A DNA stretch of 64,000 nt from Campylobacter estrildidarum (GTDB taxonomy: Bacteria; Campylobacterota; Campylobacteria; Campylobacterales; Campylobacteraceae): the NCBI RefSeq assembly GCF_005406205.1, contig NZ_NXLZ01000006.1, positions 32,486-96,485 on the forward strand. Direction: 5' to 3'. Numbering within the stretch: the stretch's first letter is position 1; each line of letters begins with the position of its first letter. This document shows positions 28,592 through 38,792 of the stretch, piece by piece. The notes below the pieces were generated by a model, which did not search any database, was not told where the DNA came from, and worked only from the letters and a program-made list of their open reading frames with translations. Position numbers and translations under genes: made by a program.

Positions 28592-29422
28592 TCAACAATT
28601 AAAAGTTTGAATTTTAGCTATTACATTTTTTACAATCCAATCTGGAGTACTAGCTCCCGCGCTAATTCCACAATGTTTTTTACCCAAAAACCATTCTTCT
28701 TTTAACTCTGCCTCTGTTTCAATTAAATAGCTATCTTGACAATGAGTTTTTGCTATTAAAAAAAGTTGTTTAGTATTGGCTGAATTTTTACCTCCAACAA
28801 CTATCACTATATCACTTTTTGTAGAAAGTTCTTTAATTGCATCTTGATTTTTAAATGTTGCATCACAAATGGTATTAAAAACTCTTACTTCTTTAACTTT
28901 CAACATTAAAAAATTGACAATTTCCATAAAATGTTCAGGCTTTTTCGTCGTTTGACTCACAACGGCAATTTTATTAGGTAGTTTTACATTTTCAAGTTCT
29001 TCTTTATCTAAAACTACATAAGCTTTTGTGCTTACATAACTTTTTACACCTTTAACTTCTGGATGATTTTCATCTCCAAAAATAACTACATCATAACCCT
29101 CGTTGCTCATACGCTCACAAATTTGCTGGGGTTTTGTTACAAAAGGGCAAGTTGCATCAAAAATCTCAATATCAGTCTCTTTAAGCTTTTCTAAATCTTG
29201 CTTTGTGATACCGTGAGTACGTATAATCGCTTTTTTTTCATTACTCAAAGCATTTATATTTTCTAAAGTTTTAACATTAAAATCTTTTTGCAAACGAAAA
29301 ATTTCTTCATTATTATGTATAAGTGGTCCTATAGTCGCTGCATCTTTAATTTGCTCAGCTTTTTTAATCGCTCTTTTTACTCCAAAGCAAAAACCATAAT
29401 TTTTGGCTAATTCAATAATCAA
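28592..29422 (-). CDS. ispH: 4-hydroxy-3-methylbut-2-enyl diphosphate reductase IspH
   Basis: IspH is the last enzyme of the MEP isoprenoid pathway, an Fe-S protein making IPP and DMAPP. The three cluster cysteines are visible: Cys12 (YGFCFGVKRA), one in DATCPFVTK and one in NTICDATFKNQ. His in IRTHGI and the ENHPEVKG substrate motif are intact. At 276 residues it is a compact form, usual in this group. It overlaps aroA by 11 bases, making aroA-ispH part of the pheS-pheT-aroA chain. Confidence 0.96.
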   Translation of the reverse strand: MIIELAKNYGFCFGVKRAIKKAEQIKDAATIGPLIHNNEEIFRLQKDFNVKTLENINALSNEKKAIIRTHGITKQDLEKLKETDIEIFDATCPFVTKPQQICERMSNEGYDVVIFGDENHPEVKGVKSYVSTKAYVVLDKEELENVKLPNKIAVVSQTTKKPEHFMEIVNFLMLKVKEVRVFNTICDATFKNQDAIKELSTKSDIVIVVGGKNSANTKQLFLIAKTHCQDSYLIETEAELKEEWFLGKKHCGISAGASTPDWIVKNVIAKIQTFNC

Positions 29423-30695
29423 TTTTTACTCCCAATCTTGTTAGAATTTCTATAAATTTTGGAAAAGAAGTTTTGATGCATTCGCTATCATCAATTTCCA
29501 TTCCACAAACTAAACCCAAAATAGCAAAACTCATAGCGATACGATGATCTCCATAACTTTTTATTTTGGCTTTATTTACCCTTCCTCCTTCAATCTCAAA
29601 ACCATCTTGAAATTCCCTAACATTAATACCACATAACTTTAGATTTTCTACTATAGCCATAATCCTATCGCTTTCTTTTACCCTAAGCTCTTGTGCATTT
29701 TTAAGCACTGATTTCCCTTTAGCTACAGAAAAAGCTATAGCTAAAGCTGGAATTTCATCTATAAACCAAGCTATGTTTTCTTTAAGTTTTATTCCTTTAA
29801 GTTCACTTGAGCTTGCACTAATTTCTCCTATAGTTTCAAAGCTATTTTGAGTGACTTTTATTTCAATTTTTGCACCCATTTTTTGCAAAATTTTATAAGC
29901 TTCTATTCGTGTAGGATTTAATAAAACATTAGTTAATGTTATCTTTGAATTTGGTATAATTACTGCTGCTAAAACAAAATAAAAAGCCGAAGAGGGATCG
30001 TTTGGGATAGAAATATCTTGAGGTTTTAATGGTTTTTTTAAATTTGATATTTCAAGCTTTAGCCCATTTTCGCTTATCTTTAAAGGAGCGCCCATTGCTT
30101 TTAACATATTTTCACTATGATTTCTACTTAAAGATGGTTCCTTAAATATAGAATTTCCTTTTGTGTTAAAAGCCGCTAAAATCATAGCCGTTTTAATTTG
30201 CGCAGATGAAATTTTGCTCTCATAGTTAAAAGAATGTAAATTTTGACCTTCTATGCAAATTGGAGACAAATTTGCATTTTCTCTACCATAAATTCTTGCT
30301 CCAATTTGCTTTAAAGGAGTGCAAATTCTGCCCATAGGTCGATTATTAAGGTATTTATCCCCATTTAAAACAAAAAAGCCTGCAATTCCAGATAAAAATC
30401 CTATCATTAAACGCATAGCTGTGCCAGAATTTCCACAATCTAAAATACAATTTGGAGAAAGTATTTTTTTAGGTGGAATTATGCTTATACTAGATTCGCT
30501 ACGTTTTATTTTAGCACCCAAATGTTCTAATATTTTTAAAGTATTTAAAGTATCTTGAGCTAAAAGATAATTTTTTGCCCTATTTTCACCTTGAGTTAAA
30601 AGTGAAAAGATTGCAAAACGATGAGAAATACTTTTATCTGCCGCTATATCTAAAATTTCAGTATTTAAAGTAGAAGATAAAGCACTAATTTTCAT
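29412..30695 (-). CDS. aroA: 3-phosphoshikimate 1-carboxyvinyltransferase (EPSP synthase)
   Basis: AroA (427 aa) transfers enolpyruvate from PEP to shikimate-3-phosphate on the way to chorismate, which also feeds the pabAB genes of this window. DKSISHRFAIFS near residue 19, LDCGNSGTAMRLM near 86 and the C-terminal YGDHRIAMSFA are intact. It overlaps pheT by four bases and ispH by 11, so it is in a translationally coupled operon. Confidence 0.97.
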   Translation of the reverse strand: MKISALSSTLNTEILDIAADKSISHRFAIFSLLTQGENRAKNYLLAQDTLNTLKILEHLGAKIKRSESSISIIPPKKILSPNCILDCGNSGTAMRLMIGFLSGIAGFFVLNGDKYLNNRPMGRICTPLKQIGARIYGRENANLSPICIEGQNLHSFNYESKISSAQIKTAMILAAFNTKGNSIFKEPSLSRNHSENMLKAMGAPLKISENGLKLEISNLKKPLKPQDISIPNDPSSAFYFVLAAVIIPNSKITLTNVLLNPTRIEAYKILQKMGAKIEIKVTQNSFETIGEISASSSELKGIKLKENIAWFIDEIPALAIAFSVAKGKSVLKNAQELRVKESDRIMAIVENLKLCGINVREFQDGFEIEGGRVNKAKIKSYGDHRIAMSFAILGLVCGMEIDDSECIKTSFPKFIEILTRLGVKIDY

Positions 30696-33013
30696 CTAAG
30701 TTCTAGCCCTAAATTTTTAAGGCTTTGCAAAATCTTATCCATGCATTCTGTTACTTGGGCATCTTCTAAAGTCTTATTCATATCCCTAAAAATAAAAGTT
30801 ATAGTCAAACTATAAAATTTTTTAAGGCTTTTATCATTATATAAATCAACCAATCTAAAACTTTCAAGTATTTCTAAATTTAATTCTTCAATACTTTTTT
30901 TAATATTTTTATATTCATATCCTTTAGGCACAAGCACACTAAGATCTCTACTAATCGCTGGGAATTTGGAATAATTTTTAGCAATTTTTAAATCTTGTTT
31001 GATTAAATCCAAATTGAGCTCACAAATATAAGTTTTCATTAGATCTTTTTCATTTTCCAACCTTAAATGCAAACGACCTATAAAACCCACATTAAAGTCA
31101 TTAATATAAATATCAGCTTGCTCATAAGGACTTAAAATATTGTGTTTTGAAGCTTTTAATTCAAAATTTCCAATTATATTTTTAATATCTAAAAGAAAAT
31201 TATAAAAATTTACAAATTCTGGTTTTGCTTTATTAGAAATTTTAGCTTCTTCTTTATAGCCTGAATGTACAAAAGCGATTTTGTTTAATTCTTCATTATT
31301 TTTATTAAAAACAGAACCGATTTCAAAAAGTTTAATAATCTTTTTTGAATTTTTTGTATTTAAACTAGCAGCTTTTAAAAGGTGGTTTAAAAGTGTTGTT
31401 CTTAATGTATTTAGTTCTGCATTAATGGGATTTAAAAGCTTGATGCTAACCAAATCAAAGCCTAAATCTTGAAGCTCTATATCATTATCTAAAACATAAT
31501 GCACACTTTCGAAATATCCATTGCTAACAGCTTTTTTTCTTAATCCTACAAAATGCTTATAATTTTCATAAGTTAAATTCAAACGATTTTTCTCTACTAG
31601 TTCTAAACCTTTAGAGGTAATATTATCAATTCCTATAATGCGTACAACTTCTTCACAAACATCTGCCAAATTTTTTACATCTGATCGACGCATTGGAATT
31701 TCAATATTTATAAGTTTATCGTTTGAAAATACTATCTTAAAACCTAATCTTTTAAGAATATCTAAAATCACATCCTTACTAATATTTTGACCTATTATTT
31801 TATTAATGCTTTCAATATCTATAGGTATACTCAATAATTGTTTGTTAGATATGGTTTTTTGAGAAGAGCTATATACAATCAAATTGTGAGTTTGCTTAAA
31901 GATATTAAGAAGAAATTCCATTCCTAAATTTAATTCCGGTTCGCTTCCTCTAAAGCTTCTATAAATGATTTTTTCATCTTGTTTTTTATAGCTCAACTTC
32001 GCATTGGCTATGATATTAGGATCGGTATAGTTTGCCTCAATAATCACCACTTTAGAATCATCTTTATTTTTATATTTTTCTTCTTGATAAATTCCGCTAA
32101 TACTTATAAGTTCATCTTTACAAGAAATTTTAGTTTCTCCACAACTTCCTTTATCTAGATTTAAAATTATTTCTTCATTTTCTTTGGCAAAATCACTAAG
32201 ATCATAAGCATTAAATAATACCCCAGTTGAATGCATAACATAGTTTAATAAATTTTGAATAGGATCTTTTTGTAAATTTTCAATCTGTGCTAATCTTAAA
32301 CTAATTACTAAATTAGTTTGAATTTTTTCTTTAATTTCTATAACTCTATAATTATAAAAACTATTTAAATTCTTTTTAGCATTTAGCCGCAAAATCCTTC
32401 CTATACCTAAAACATTTTCATCTTTCACAAAGGGGTTTATTTTTTTTAAATGCAATTCCAAAGCAACAGCTAAATCGCACGCTATCCCATATATACTTAA
32501 ACAATCACCACGATTTGGTGTAAGCTCTACCTCAATCAAGGCATCATTGAAGATTTTGTAAGAATTTAATGCTTTTCCAAGCTCTAAATTTCCTATACTT
32601 TCATCTAAAATCATTATACCTTCGTTAATTTTACCAAAGCCTAATTCCTCGCTTGAGCAAAGCATACCATAAGATTCTACACCTCTTAACTTAGCATCTT
32701 TAATTTTTATACCATTTGGCATATAAGCGCCTTTAAGAGCAACAGCAACATATTGCCCTTGTTCTACATTTTTTGCACCACATACAATTTGTAGAATTTT
32801 ACTTCCTATATCTACTTGGCAAATACTAAGCTTATCAGAATTTTCATGTTTTGTTTTCTCTTTTACAAATCCAACTACAATTTTATCTGGAACTTTTAAA
32901 TTGCAAATTTTATCTACTTCAACCCCTATTGAATTTAATTTATAAGCAATTTCATCTACAGATTTATCTTCAAGATCTAACCAATCATTTAACCAACTTT
33001 TAGTAATTATCAT
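30692..33013 (-). CDS. pheT: Phenylalanyl-tRNA synthetase beta subunit
   Basis: PheT is the 773-residue beta chain of the (alpha-beta)2 synthetase. An N-terminal tRNA-binding domain (residues 40-150, [16 protein letters not shown]) is followed by the B3/B4 editing region, the B5 domain ([20 protein letters not shown]), a catalytic-like module, and a C-terminal ferredoxin-fold anticodon-binding domain ([13 protein letters not shown]). It overlaps both pheS and aroA by four bases. Confidence 0.97.
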   Translation of the reverse strand: MIITKSWLNDWLDLEDKSVDEIAYKLNSIGVEVDKICNLKVPDKIVVGFVKEKTKHENSDKLSICQVDIGSKILQIVCGAKNVEQGQYVAVALKGAYMPNGIKIKDAKLRGVESYGMLCSSEELGFGKINEGIMILDESIGNLELGKALNSYKIFNDALIEVELTPNRGDCLSIYGIACDLAVALELHLKKINPFVKDENVLGIGRILRLNAKKNLNSFYNYRVIEIKEKIQTNLVISLRLAQIENLQKDPIQNLLNYVMHSTGVLFNAYDLSDFAKENEEIILNLDKGSCGETKISCKDELISISGIYQEEKYKNKDDSKVVIIEANYTDPNIIANAKLSYKKQDEKIIYRSFRGSEPELNLGMEFLLNIFKQTHNLIVYSSSQKTISNKQLLSIPIDIESINKIIGQNISKDVILDILKRLGFKIVFSNDKLINIEIPMRRSDVKNLADVCEEVVRIIGIDNITSKGLELVEKNRLNLTYENYKHFVGLRKKAVSNGYFESVHYVLDNDIELQDLGFDLVSIKLLNPINAELNTLRTTLLNHLLKAASLNTKNSKKIIKLFEIGSVFNKNNEELNKIAFVHSGYKEEAKISNKAKPEFVNFYNFLLDIKNIIGNFELKASKHNILSPYEQADIYINDFNVGFIGRLHLRLENEKDLMKTYICELNLDLIKQDLKIAKNYSKFPAISRDLSVLVPKGYEYKNIKKSIEELNLEILESFRLVDLYNDKSLKKFYSLTITFIFRDMNKTLEDAQVTECMDKILQSLKNLGLELR

Positions 33014-34002
33014 CTAAATTGCTCCAACAATCTTAAATCACCTTCAAATAAAGATCTCAAATCAGGAATATGATGCAAAAGCATAGCAAAACGCTCTACT
33101 CCTAAACCAAAAGCATAACCGCTTACACCTTTATAACCTACAAAATTAAACACATTAGGATCGACAACTCCACATCCTAAAACTTCAAGCCACCCAGTTT
33201 GTTTACAAACCCTACAACCACTCCCTTTACAAAATACACATGAAATATCAACTTCTGCAGAAGGTTCAGTAAAAGGAAAAAAACTCGGACGAAAACGAAT
33301 TTTTATATCACCAAACATATAATGTAAAAATTCCTCTAAAACATTTTTCAAATGAGCAAAGCTTACCTTTTGTCCTTCTTCTACAACAAGCCCTTCGATT
33401 TGATGAAACATTGGAGTATGAGTTATATCAAAATCTCTTCTAAACACTGCACCAGGAGCTATCATTCTAATAGGTGGTTTTTGAGTTAACATTGTTCTAA
33501 TTTGCACGGGTGAAGTTTGAGTTCTTAAAAGTCTTTTATCATCAAAATAAAAAGTATCTTGCATATCCCTAGCTGGATGAGATTTTGGTAAATTTAAGGC
33601 TTCAAAATTATGAAATTCATCTTCAATTAAAGGGCCTTTTTCAATGCTAAAATTTAGACTCGTAAAATACTCCACGATTTTATCCATTGTACTCATTACA
33701 GGATGTAAAGCTCCTGTTGTAACACTTTCATCAAAATAATTAAAATCAAGTACATCTTGCTTCATTTTTTCTTCCAAAGCAAGATTTTCTAGAATTTTAA
33801 ATTTTGATAAATAAGCCTTATTAAAAGCTTCTTTTTCTAAATTTAAAGTTCTTGCTAGTTCTTTTTTAACATCACCTTCTAAATTTTTAAGTTTTGAAAA
33901 ACTTTCAGTCAAGACGCCTTTTTTTCCTAAAACAGAAACTCTAATAGCCTCTAGTTCATTTAAATTTTTACATTTTTCAATCTGTTTAATAAATTTTTGC
34001 AA
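33010..34002 (-). CDS. pheS: Phenylalanyl-tRNA synthetase alpha subunit
   Basis: This 330-residue catalytic alpha chain has an N-terminal coiled coil (residues 1-90) for tRNA binding, followed by class II motifs. [39 protein letters not shown] and the motif-3 region [11 protein letters not shown] are all present. An unusual Cys-rich loop ([17 protein letters not shown]) lies before the C-terminal catalytic strands, as in many bacterial PheS. It is the first gene of the pheS-pheT-aroA-ispH chain. Confidence 0.97.
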   Translation of the reverse strand: MQKFIKQIEKCKNLNELEAIRVSVLGKKGVLTESFSKLKNLEGDVKKELARTLNLEKEAFNKAYLSKFKILENLALEEKMKQDVLDFNYFDESVTTGALHPVMSTMDKIVEYFTSLNFSIEKGPLIEDEFHNFEALNLPKSHPARDMQDTFYFDDKRLLRTQTSPVQIRTMLTQKPPIRMIAPGAVFRRDFDITHTPMFHQIEGLVVEEGQKVSFAHLKNVLEEFLHYMFGDIKIRFRPSFFPFTEPSAEVDISCVFCKGSGCRVCKQTGWLEVLGCGVVDPNVFNFVGYKGVSGYAFGLGVERFAMLLHHIPDLRSLFEGDLRLLEQFR

Positions 34003-34084
34003 TTTTCTACCTCAATCAATTTCAATATTATTTTAATTTTATTAAAAACTATTTTAAATTAAGCATAAAAACTAAATTTTAAGA

Positions 34085-34090
34085 TATAAT
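34085..34090 (+). promoter_or_regulatory. -10 box for the HIT-family gene
   Basis: TATAAT lies 33 bases before the ATG of the HIT protein, in the divergent gap with pheS. The assignment rests on motif and position only. Confidence 0.5.
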
Positions 34091-34122
34091 TATACAAGCT
34101 AATATTAAATTAAGGATAAATA

Positions 34123-34455
34123 ATGCAAGAAAAGACAGTTTTTGAACTTATAGTAGAAGGTAAAATTCCATGCAATAAAGTTCTTGAAAATAATGATTTT
34201 TTAGCCTTTCACGATATTGCTCCAAAAGCTCCTATCCATATTCTTATTATTCCTAAAAAACATTTTAAAAATTTCCAAGAATTTGACCCAGAGCTTATGG
34301 CTAAAATGACAAGCTTTATCCAAGAATTAGCTGTATTATTAAATATTCATGAGAGTGGATATAAACTCTTAACAAATTGCGGTAAAGATAGTGGCCAAGA
34401 AGTTTTTCATCTACATTTTCATATGTTAAGTGGGCTAAAAAACCCACAAAAATAA
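34123..34455 (+). CDS. HIT-family nucleotide-binding protein
   Basis: This 110-residue histidine-triad protein is HinT-like. It has the N-terminal family strand region VFELIVEGKIPCNKVLENN, HDIAPKAPIHILIIPKKH, and the catalytic HLHFHML near the C-terminus. Members hydrolyse purine nucleoside phosphoramidates in the cytoplasm. It is a single gene divergent from pheS and convergent with the DJ-1 gene. Its stop lies five bases from the neighbour's stop. Confidence 0.92.
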   Translation: MQEKTVFELIVEGKIPCNKVLENNDFLAFHDIAPKAPIHILIIPKKHFKNFQEFDPELMAKMTSFIQELAVLLNIHESGYKLLTNCGKDSGQEVFHLHFHMLSGLKNPQK

Positions 34456-34460
34456 AAAAG

Positions 34461-35033
34461 CTATTTTATTAAAGGTATAAGCATACCTTCATACAGTTTA
34501 TTATAAATTTCAACCGAACATAAATGCTTTACAAGCTCCAAACCAAAAAGAATAGCCGTTGCAGGACCTGCTGAAGTGATTATATTTTTATTTACAAAAA
34601 CAGCTTTATTGACACGATTGCCATTGAGTCCAGCTTCGCAGCCTGGATAACATGTAAATTCTCCTTCTAAAACACCTGCAGCATTTAAAACAATAGGCGA
34701 AGCACAAATTGCTGCAACTATTTTATTTTTCTTATGAAGTTCTCGAATAATGTTTAAAATTTTATCAGATTGCTTAAGATTATTCATTCCTTCATAACCT
34801 CCAGCTAAAGCAATAGCATCAAAATTTTCAGTATCATTTATATCTTTTAATAAATAATCAGCTTTTATAATAATACCGTTAGCACCTTTTACCAAAAGTT
34901 CAGAATTTAAAGAAGCTGTGATAACTTCTAAACTTTCATTTAATTCACTTGCTCTTCTTAACACATCAACTATGCCTATAAATTCAGCTTCTTCGAAGCC
35001 TTGTGCCAATGGAACTAAAATTTTTTTACTCAT
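34461..35033 (-). CDS. DJ-1/PfpI (ThiJ) family protein
   Basis: This 190-residue protein has the DJ-1 fold. It has an N-terminal GFEEAEFIGIVDVLRRA motif with the conserved Glu, and the nucleophile elbow AAICASPIVL with its cysteine near residue 105. DJ-1 relatives act as deglycases, chaperones or redox sensors, and the precise role is not predictable. Its ATG overlaps the stop of the small upstream membrane gene (ATGA), so the two are coupled. Confidence 0.88.
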   Translation of the reverse strand: MSKKILVPLAQGFEEAEFIGIVDVLRRASELNESLEVITASLNSELLVKGANGIIIKADYLLKDINDTENFDAIALAGGYEGMNNLKQSDKILNIIRELHKKNKIVAAICASPIVLNAAGVLEGEFTCYPGCEAGLNGNRVNKAVFVNKNIITSAGPATAILFGLELVKHLCSVEIYNKLYEGMLIPLIK

Positions 35034-35173
35034 TGTTTCTCCTTAGTGTTGTATTTTTGAAATCTTTCTTCCCTCTCTTTGGATTTTTGACTCATTTGAT
35101 GATTAAAACCTACTATTAAAAATATCATTAAAAAAATAAAAAATGCCACAATAATAAAATCTAAAATTGACAT
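35030..35173 (-). CDS. Small single-pass membrane protein
   Basis: This 47-residue open frame consists of an N-terminal membrane helix (FIIVAFFIFLMIFLIVGF) and a charged cytoplasmic tail (SKEREERFQKYNTKEK). A perfect AGGAGG lies before the ATG, and the stop overlaps the ATG of the DJ-1 gene (ATGA). Both points make it a real coding gene despite its size. C. jejuni has a small gene at this place (Cj0900c, from memory). Function unknown. Confidence 0.8.
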   Translation of the reverse strand: MSILDFIIVAFFIFLMIFLIVGFNHQMSQKSKEREERFQKYNTKEKQ

Positions 35174-35269
35174 AGTAATCCTCCTAAGAAAAATCCTAGC
35201 ATAATTTTATAAACATTTAAAGATAATTTTATAGAATTCAAGTTTTTAAAATATTTAAAGGTTGCAAAT

Positions 35270-36013
35270 TTGAATCAAAAAAATATTAGACTTTTTGTAT
35301 TATTTGTCATCATAGTCTTATGGGGTTATTTTTCTTTTCCTGTTGAAATTTTACAAATTAAAAATTCTAATGGAGAAATAAGCTATGGATATACTGCCAA
35401 TGCTAATGCATATTTAAAAAGCTATCTCATAACACTTTTACTGACTGTTTGTGCAGTAATAATAGGAATTATCGTCGGCTTTAGTTTGGCCATTTTGCGT
35501 TTTTGTAATATCAAAACTTTAAATTTTATCATAGATGAGTATATCGATATTATTCGGGGAACTCCTATTATTTTACAACTGATGATATTTTCTTTTGTTA
35601 TTTTTACTTTTATAGATAATCTTTATGCTGCAATTTTCGCATTAGGCTTAAATAGTTCTGCTTATATTGCAGAAATTGTAAGGAGTGGAATCAATAGCAT
35701 AGACAAAGGCCAAATGGAAGCTGCTCGTGCTATGGGTCTTGATTATAAAACCTCAATGAAAGAAATTATTCTTCCGCAAGCTATAAAAAATATCTTACCT
35801 GCATTAGCTAATGAATTTATTTCTTTATTTAAAGAAACTTCTGTGGTTGGCTTTATTAGCGTAATTGATATCACAATGCAAAGTCAAAGCTTGCAAGCTA
35901 TTTTTTACAATCCTAAGCCTATTATTTTTACAGGGCTTGTTTATTATGTAAGTGTTAAAATTTTTAGCTATTTTGCTAAAAAACTTGAAACCAGGATAAA
36001 TAAAAATGATTAA
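35270..36013 (+). CDS. Polar amino acid ABC transporter, permease
   Basis: This 247-residue HisM/GlnP-type permease has about five membrane helices. The cytoplasmic coupling loop MEAARAMGLDYKTSMKEIILPQA contacts the ATPase. RGTPIILQLM near residue 95 is a family motif. The start is TTG at 35270, with AAAGG eight bases before it. It overlaps the ATPase gene by eight bases. No solute-binding protein gene is adjacent, so the binding protein must be elsewhere. In C. jejuni this pair is usually linked functionally to CjaA for cysteine uptake, which I mention only as a candidate. Confidence 0.9.
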   Translation: MNQKNIRLFVLFVIIVLWGYFSFPVEILQIKNSNGEISYGYTANANAYLKSYLITLLLTVCAVIIGIIVGFSLAILRFCNIKTLNFIIDEYIDIIRGTPIILQLMIFSFVIFTFIDNLYAAIFALGLNSSAYIAEIVRSGINSIDKGQMEAARAMGLDYKTSMKEIILPQAIKNILPALANEFISLFKETSVVGFISVIDITMQSQSLQAIFYNPKPIIFTGLVYYVSVKIFSYFAKKLETRINKND

Positions 36014-36734
36014 AATAAAAAATTTAAATAAAAAATATGGAGACTTAGAAGTTTTAAAAAATATCAATACTTCAATTTCTAAAGGTGATATTATAGCTAT
36101 TATAGGACCAAGCGGTGGTGGAAAAAGCACTTTTTTACGTTGTGTCAATCGCTTAGAATTAGCCGATAGTGGAGAAATTTTTATAAATGGCAAAAATATA
36201 CTAGATCTGAATATAGATATTAATAAAATACGCCAAAAAGTAAGTATGGTTTTTCAGCATTTTAACCTTTTTGCTAATAAAAATGTTATACAAAATTTAT
36301 GCTTAGCTCCTATTAAAACAGGAATTTTGAGCGAAAAAGAAGCCGAAATTAAAGCAAAAGTTTTACTTAAAAAAGTTGGACTTTCCGATAAAGAAGAAGC
36401 TATGCCTCATAAACTTTCTGGAGGGCAAAAACAACGTATTGCTATAGCAAGAAGTTTGATGATGAATCCGGATGTAATTTTATTTGATGAACCTACTTCA
36501 GCACTCGATCCTGAAATGATAGGAGAAGTTTTAAGTATAATAAGAGAAGTTGCAAATGAAGGCTTAACTATGCTTGTAGTTACTCACGAAATGGGCTTTG
36601 CTAGAAATGTCGCCAATCGTATTTTCTTTATGGATAAAGGTAATATAACCGTTGATGCCAATCCGAAAGAAATATTTGAAAATCCTAAAAACGAAAGACT
36701 GAAAGAGTTTTTAAATAAAGTCCTAAATCATTAA
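36006..36734 (+). CDS. Polar amino acid ABC transporter, ATP-binding protein (GlnQ/HisP type)
   Basis: This 242-residue ATPase has Walker A GPSGGGKST (near residue 35), Q-loop VFQHFNLF, signature LSGGQKQRIAIARS, Walker [13 protein letters not shown] and switch His in VTHEMGF. It is complete. It pairs with the preceding permease, overlapping it by eight bases. The only other amino acid ABC ATPase in the window (pebC) is a pseudogene, so this is the surviving set here. Confidence 0.93.
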   Translation: MIKIKNLNKKYGDLEVLKNINTSISKGDIIAIIGPSGGGKSTFLRCVNRLELADSGEIFINGKNILDLNIDINKIRQKVSMVFQHFNLFANKNVIQNLCLAPIKTGILSEKEAEIKAKVLLKKVGLSDKEEAMPHKLSGGQKQRIAIARSLMMNPDVILFDEPTSALDPEMIGEVLSIIREVANEGLTMLVVTHEMGFARNVANRIFFMDKGNITVDANPKEIFENPKNERLKEFLNKVLNH

Positions 36735-36744
36735 AATTTTAATC

Positions 36745-36765
36745 AGCCTTGAAAAAATCAAGGCT
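36745..36765. terminator. Bidirectional terminator between the ABC ATPase and the alanine symporter genes
   Basis: AGCCTTGA / TCAAGGCT form an 8-bp stem with an AAAAA loop, flanked by ATTTTAATC and AAAATTTATT. It sits between convergent genes. Confidence 0.8.
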
Positions 36766-36770
36766 AAAAT

Positions 36771-38222
36771 TTATTCCCAGCATTCTGCGTTTTTTATGCC
36801 TAATTTCAACACTTTAAAGTGCGGATCAAGACCAGCTTTTTGTTGAGAGTTGAAATCTTTTAAAACTTTATTAACTATGCCACCTAAAAGAAGTAAAGAA
36901 ACAATATTGGTTGTTGCCATAAATGCCATGGTAAGATCTGCTAAACTCCACGCAAGCTTTAAATTCATTTGCGAACCTATAAAAATCATAGCTACTGCAG
37001 TAATTCTAAATAAATTCATAATTATTTTAGAATCAGTTAAATATTTTACATTTGTTTGTGCATAATAATAATTACCGATTAAAGAAGTAATTGCAAAAAG
37101 AACAATAGCAATTGTGACAAAATGAATTCCAAAACTTCCATAATACTCTCTCATAGCCTCTTGTACCAAAGGCATACCATCTCCTATATTACTTCCATGG
37201 AAATTTAAATACGCCATTGAAAAAAGTACTAAAAATCCAGAACTTGTACAAACTATTACATCAATTAAAACAGAAAAAGACTGAATAATACCCTGTTTTG
37301 CTGGATGACTAGTAAGTGCTGCGGCTGCTGCATTTGGAGCCGAACCCATACCTGCTTCATTTGAAAAAAGTCCCCTTTTAATCCCTATAACTAAAACAGA
37401 ACCAGCAAAACCTCCAAAAATTGCCTTAAAATCAAAAGCACTTTCCACAACAATTTTGATCACTAAAGGAATCTTATCAAGATTAATTAAAACCGCAATA
37501 ATAGCAAGTAAAATATAAGCCATAGCCATAAAAGGAACGATTAAAGAGCTTACTTTTCCTATTTTTGTATGATGTGAAAAAAACATCCAAGCTCCAAAAA
37601 TTGTTAAAATAACCCCAATTACTACTGGCCAAGAACTTGAAGTAAAGTCTATTGTCGCATTTGGATTAAACATATCATAATATACTTTAAATGCAGATGT
37701 CATAGTTTGACTTTGCAATCCATTAAAACCATAAGCATAAGTGATAATAAGAATAAAAGCAAAAAAAGATCCGAAAAAATGAGAACCTAAAGCTTTTCTT
37801 ATATAGTAAGCAGGGCCGCCTTTAAAACCACCTGTTTCATCTTTTGATTTGTAAACTTGAGCAAGGGTACTTTCAGCAAAAGCTGAAGCTCCGCCAAAAA
37901 ATGCCATAACCCACATCCAAAACAAAGCTCCAGCTCCTCCAGTTGTCAATGCATAAGAAATTCCTGCAATATTACCTATACCCACTCTAGAAGCTGTTGA
38001 TATCATCAAAGCTTGAAATGGAGAAATATGTTCTTCTGATTTTTCTCCATTTTTTTCAGTTAAAATTGCAAAAACAGATTTAAGCATACGAAATTGCACA
38101 AATCCAGTCAAAGAACTATAATAAATTCCACAAATAATAAGCAATATAACCATAATAGTATCTGTGTAGGGTGTAATACTTCCTAAATAGCCCACCATTT
38201 TATCACTAAATGAAATTCCCAT
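36771..38222 (-). CDS. Alanine/glycine:cation symporter (AGCS family)
   Basis: This 483-residue inner-membrane transporter has about ten or eleven helices. AGCS features are visible: GIGNIAGISYALTTGGAGALFWMW, AFAESTLAQVYK, GGPAYYIRKALG and GLFSNEAGMGSAPNAAAAA. Members take up alanine or glycine with Na+. It is a single minus-strand gene. Function is assigned at family level; the substrate preference is not visible. Confidence 0.92.
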   Translation of the reverse strand: MGISFSDKMVGYLGSITPYTDTIMVILLIICGIYYSSLTGFVQFRMLKSVFAILTEKNGEKSEEHISPFQALMISTASRVGIGNIAGISYALTTGGAGALFWMWVMAFFGGASAFAESTLAQVYKSKDETGGFKGGPAYYIRKALGSHFFGSFFAFILIITYAYGFNGLQSQTMTSAFKVYYDMFNPNATIDFTSSSWPVVIGVILTIFGAWMFFSHHTKIGKVSSLIVPFMAMAYILLAIIAVLINLDKIPLVIKIVVESAFDFKAIFGGFAGSVLVIGIKRGLFSNEAGMGSAPNAAAAALTSHPAKQGIIQSFSVLIDVIVCTSSGFLVLFSMAYLNFHGSNIGDGMPLVQEAMREYYGSFGIHFVTIAIVLFAITSLIGNYYYAQTNVKYLTDSKIIMNLFRITAVAMIFIGSQMNLKLAWSLADLTMAFMATTNIVSLLLLGGIVNKVLKDFNSQQKAGLDPHFKVLKLGIKNAECWE

Positions 38223-38324
38223 ATTTTTCCTTTGTATTTATTTTCAATATTGACTTTAACATAATTTTTATAAAAAACCATTTACTTTGAAAAAATAATA
38301 TTTAAAAAATATAAATTTATTACC

Positions 38325-38792
38325 TTATGAAACAAAATGTATAAAATTTTGTCTTAAGGCCTCATAAGAAATTATGCCAACACTAGTAGCTAAATTTAAA
38401 CTTCTTCCATAAGATTTCATTGGAATGGTGATTGCATTTTGCCAATTAATTTGCATAAGCTCCATGGGCAAACCGTAACTTTCGCTGCCAAAAAATAAAA
38501 AATCGTTTTCTTGAAATTGAACTTCAAAATAAGGTTTTTCACTTTTTGTAGTAGCAAAAAAGAATCTCTCTTTAAAAATCAAATTTTCTTCCAAAAAAAA
38601 ATCTAAATTTTCCCAAACAATAGGCTCTAATTTTTCCCAATAATCAAGACCTGCCCTACGAACAGCTTTTTGAGAAATGTCAAAAACGCTCGGCTTTATA
38701 ATATGTAGTTTAAAACCTGCATTATAACACATTCTACCTATACTGCCTGTATTTTGTGGAATTCTAGGATGAACTAAAACGATATTAAACAT
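38325..38792 (-). CDS. trmL: tRNA (cytidine/uridine-2'-O)-methyltransferase TrmL (SPOUT family)
   Basis: This 155-residue SPOUT methyltransferase has the family start IVLVHPRIPQNTGSIGRMCYNA, LIFGSESYGLP-like motif (FFGSESYGLP) and the C-terminal knot motif RSLNLATSVGIISYEA. TrmL methylates the wobble base of certain tRNA-Leu. It touches alr at one base (stop/start overlap), so they form an operon. Confidence 0.92.
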   Translation of the reverse strand: MFNIVLVHPRIPQNTGSIGRMCYNAGFKLHIIKPSVFDISQKAVRRAGLDYWEKLEPIVWENLDFFLEENLIFKERFFFATTKSEKPYFEVQFQENDFLFFGSESYGLPMELMQINWQNAITIPMKSYGRSLNLATSVGIISYEALRQNFIHFVS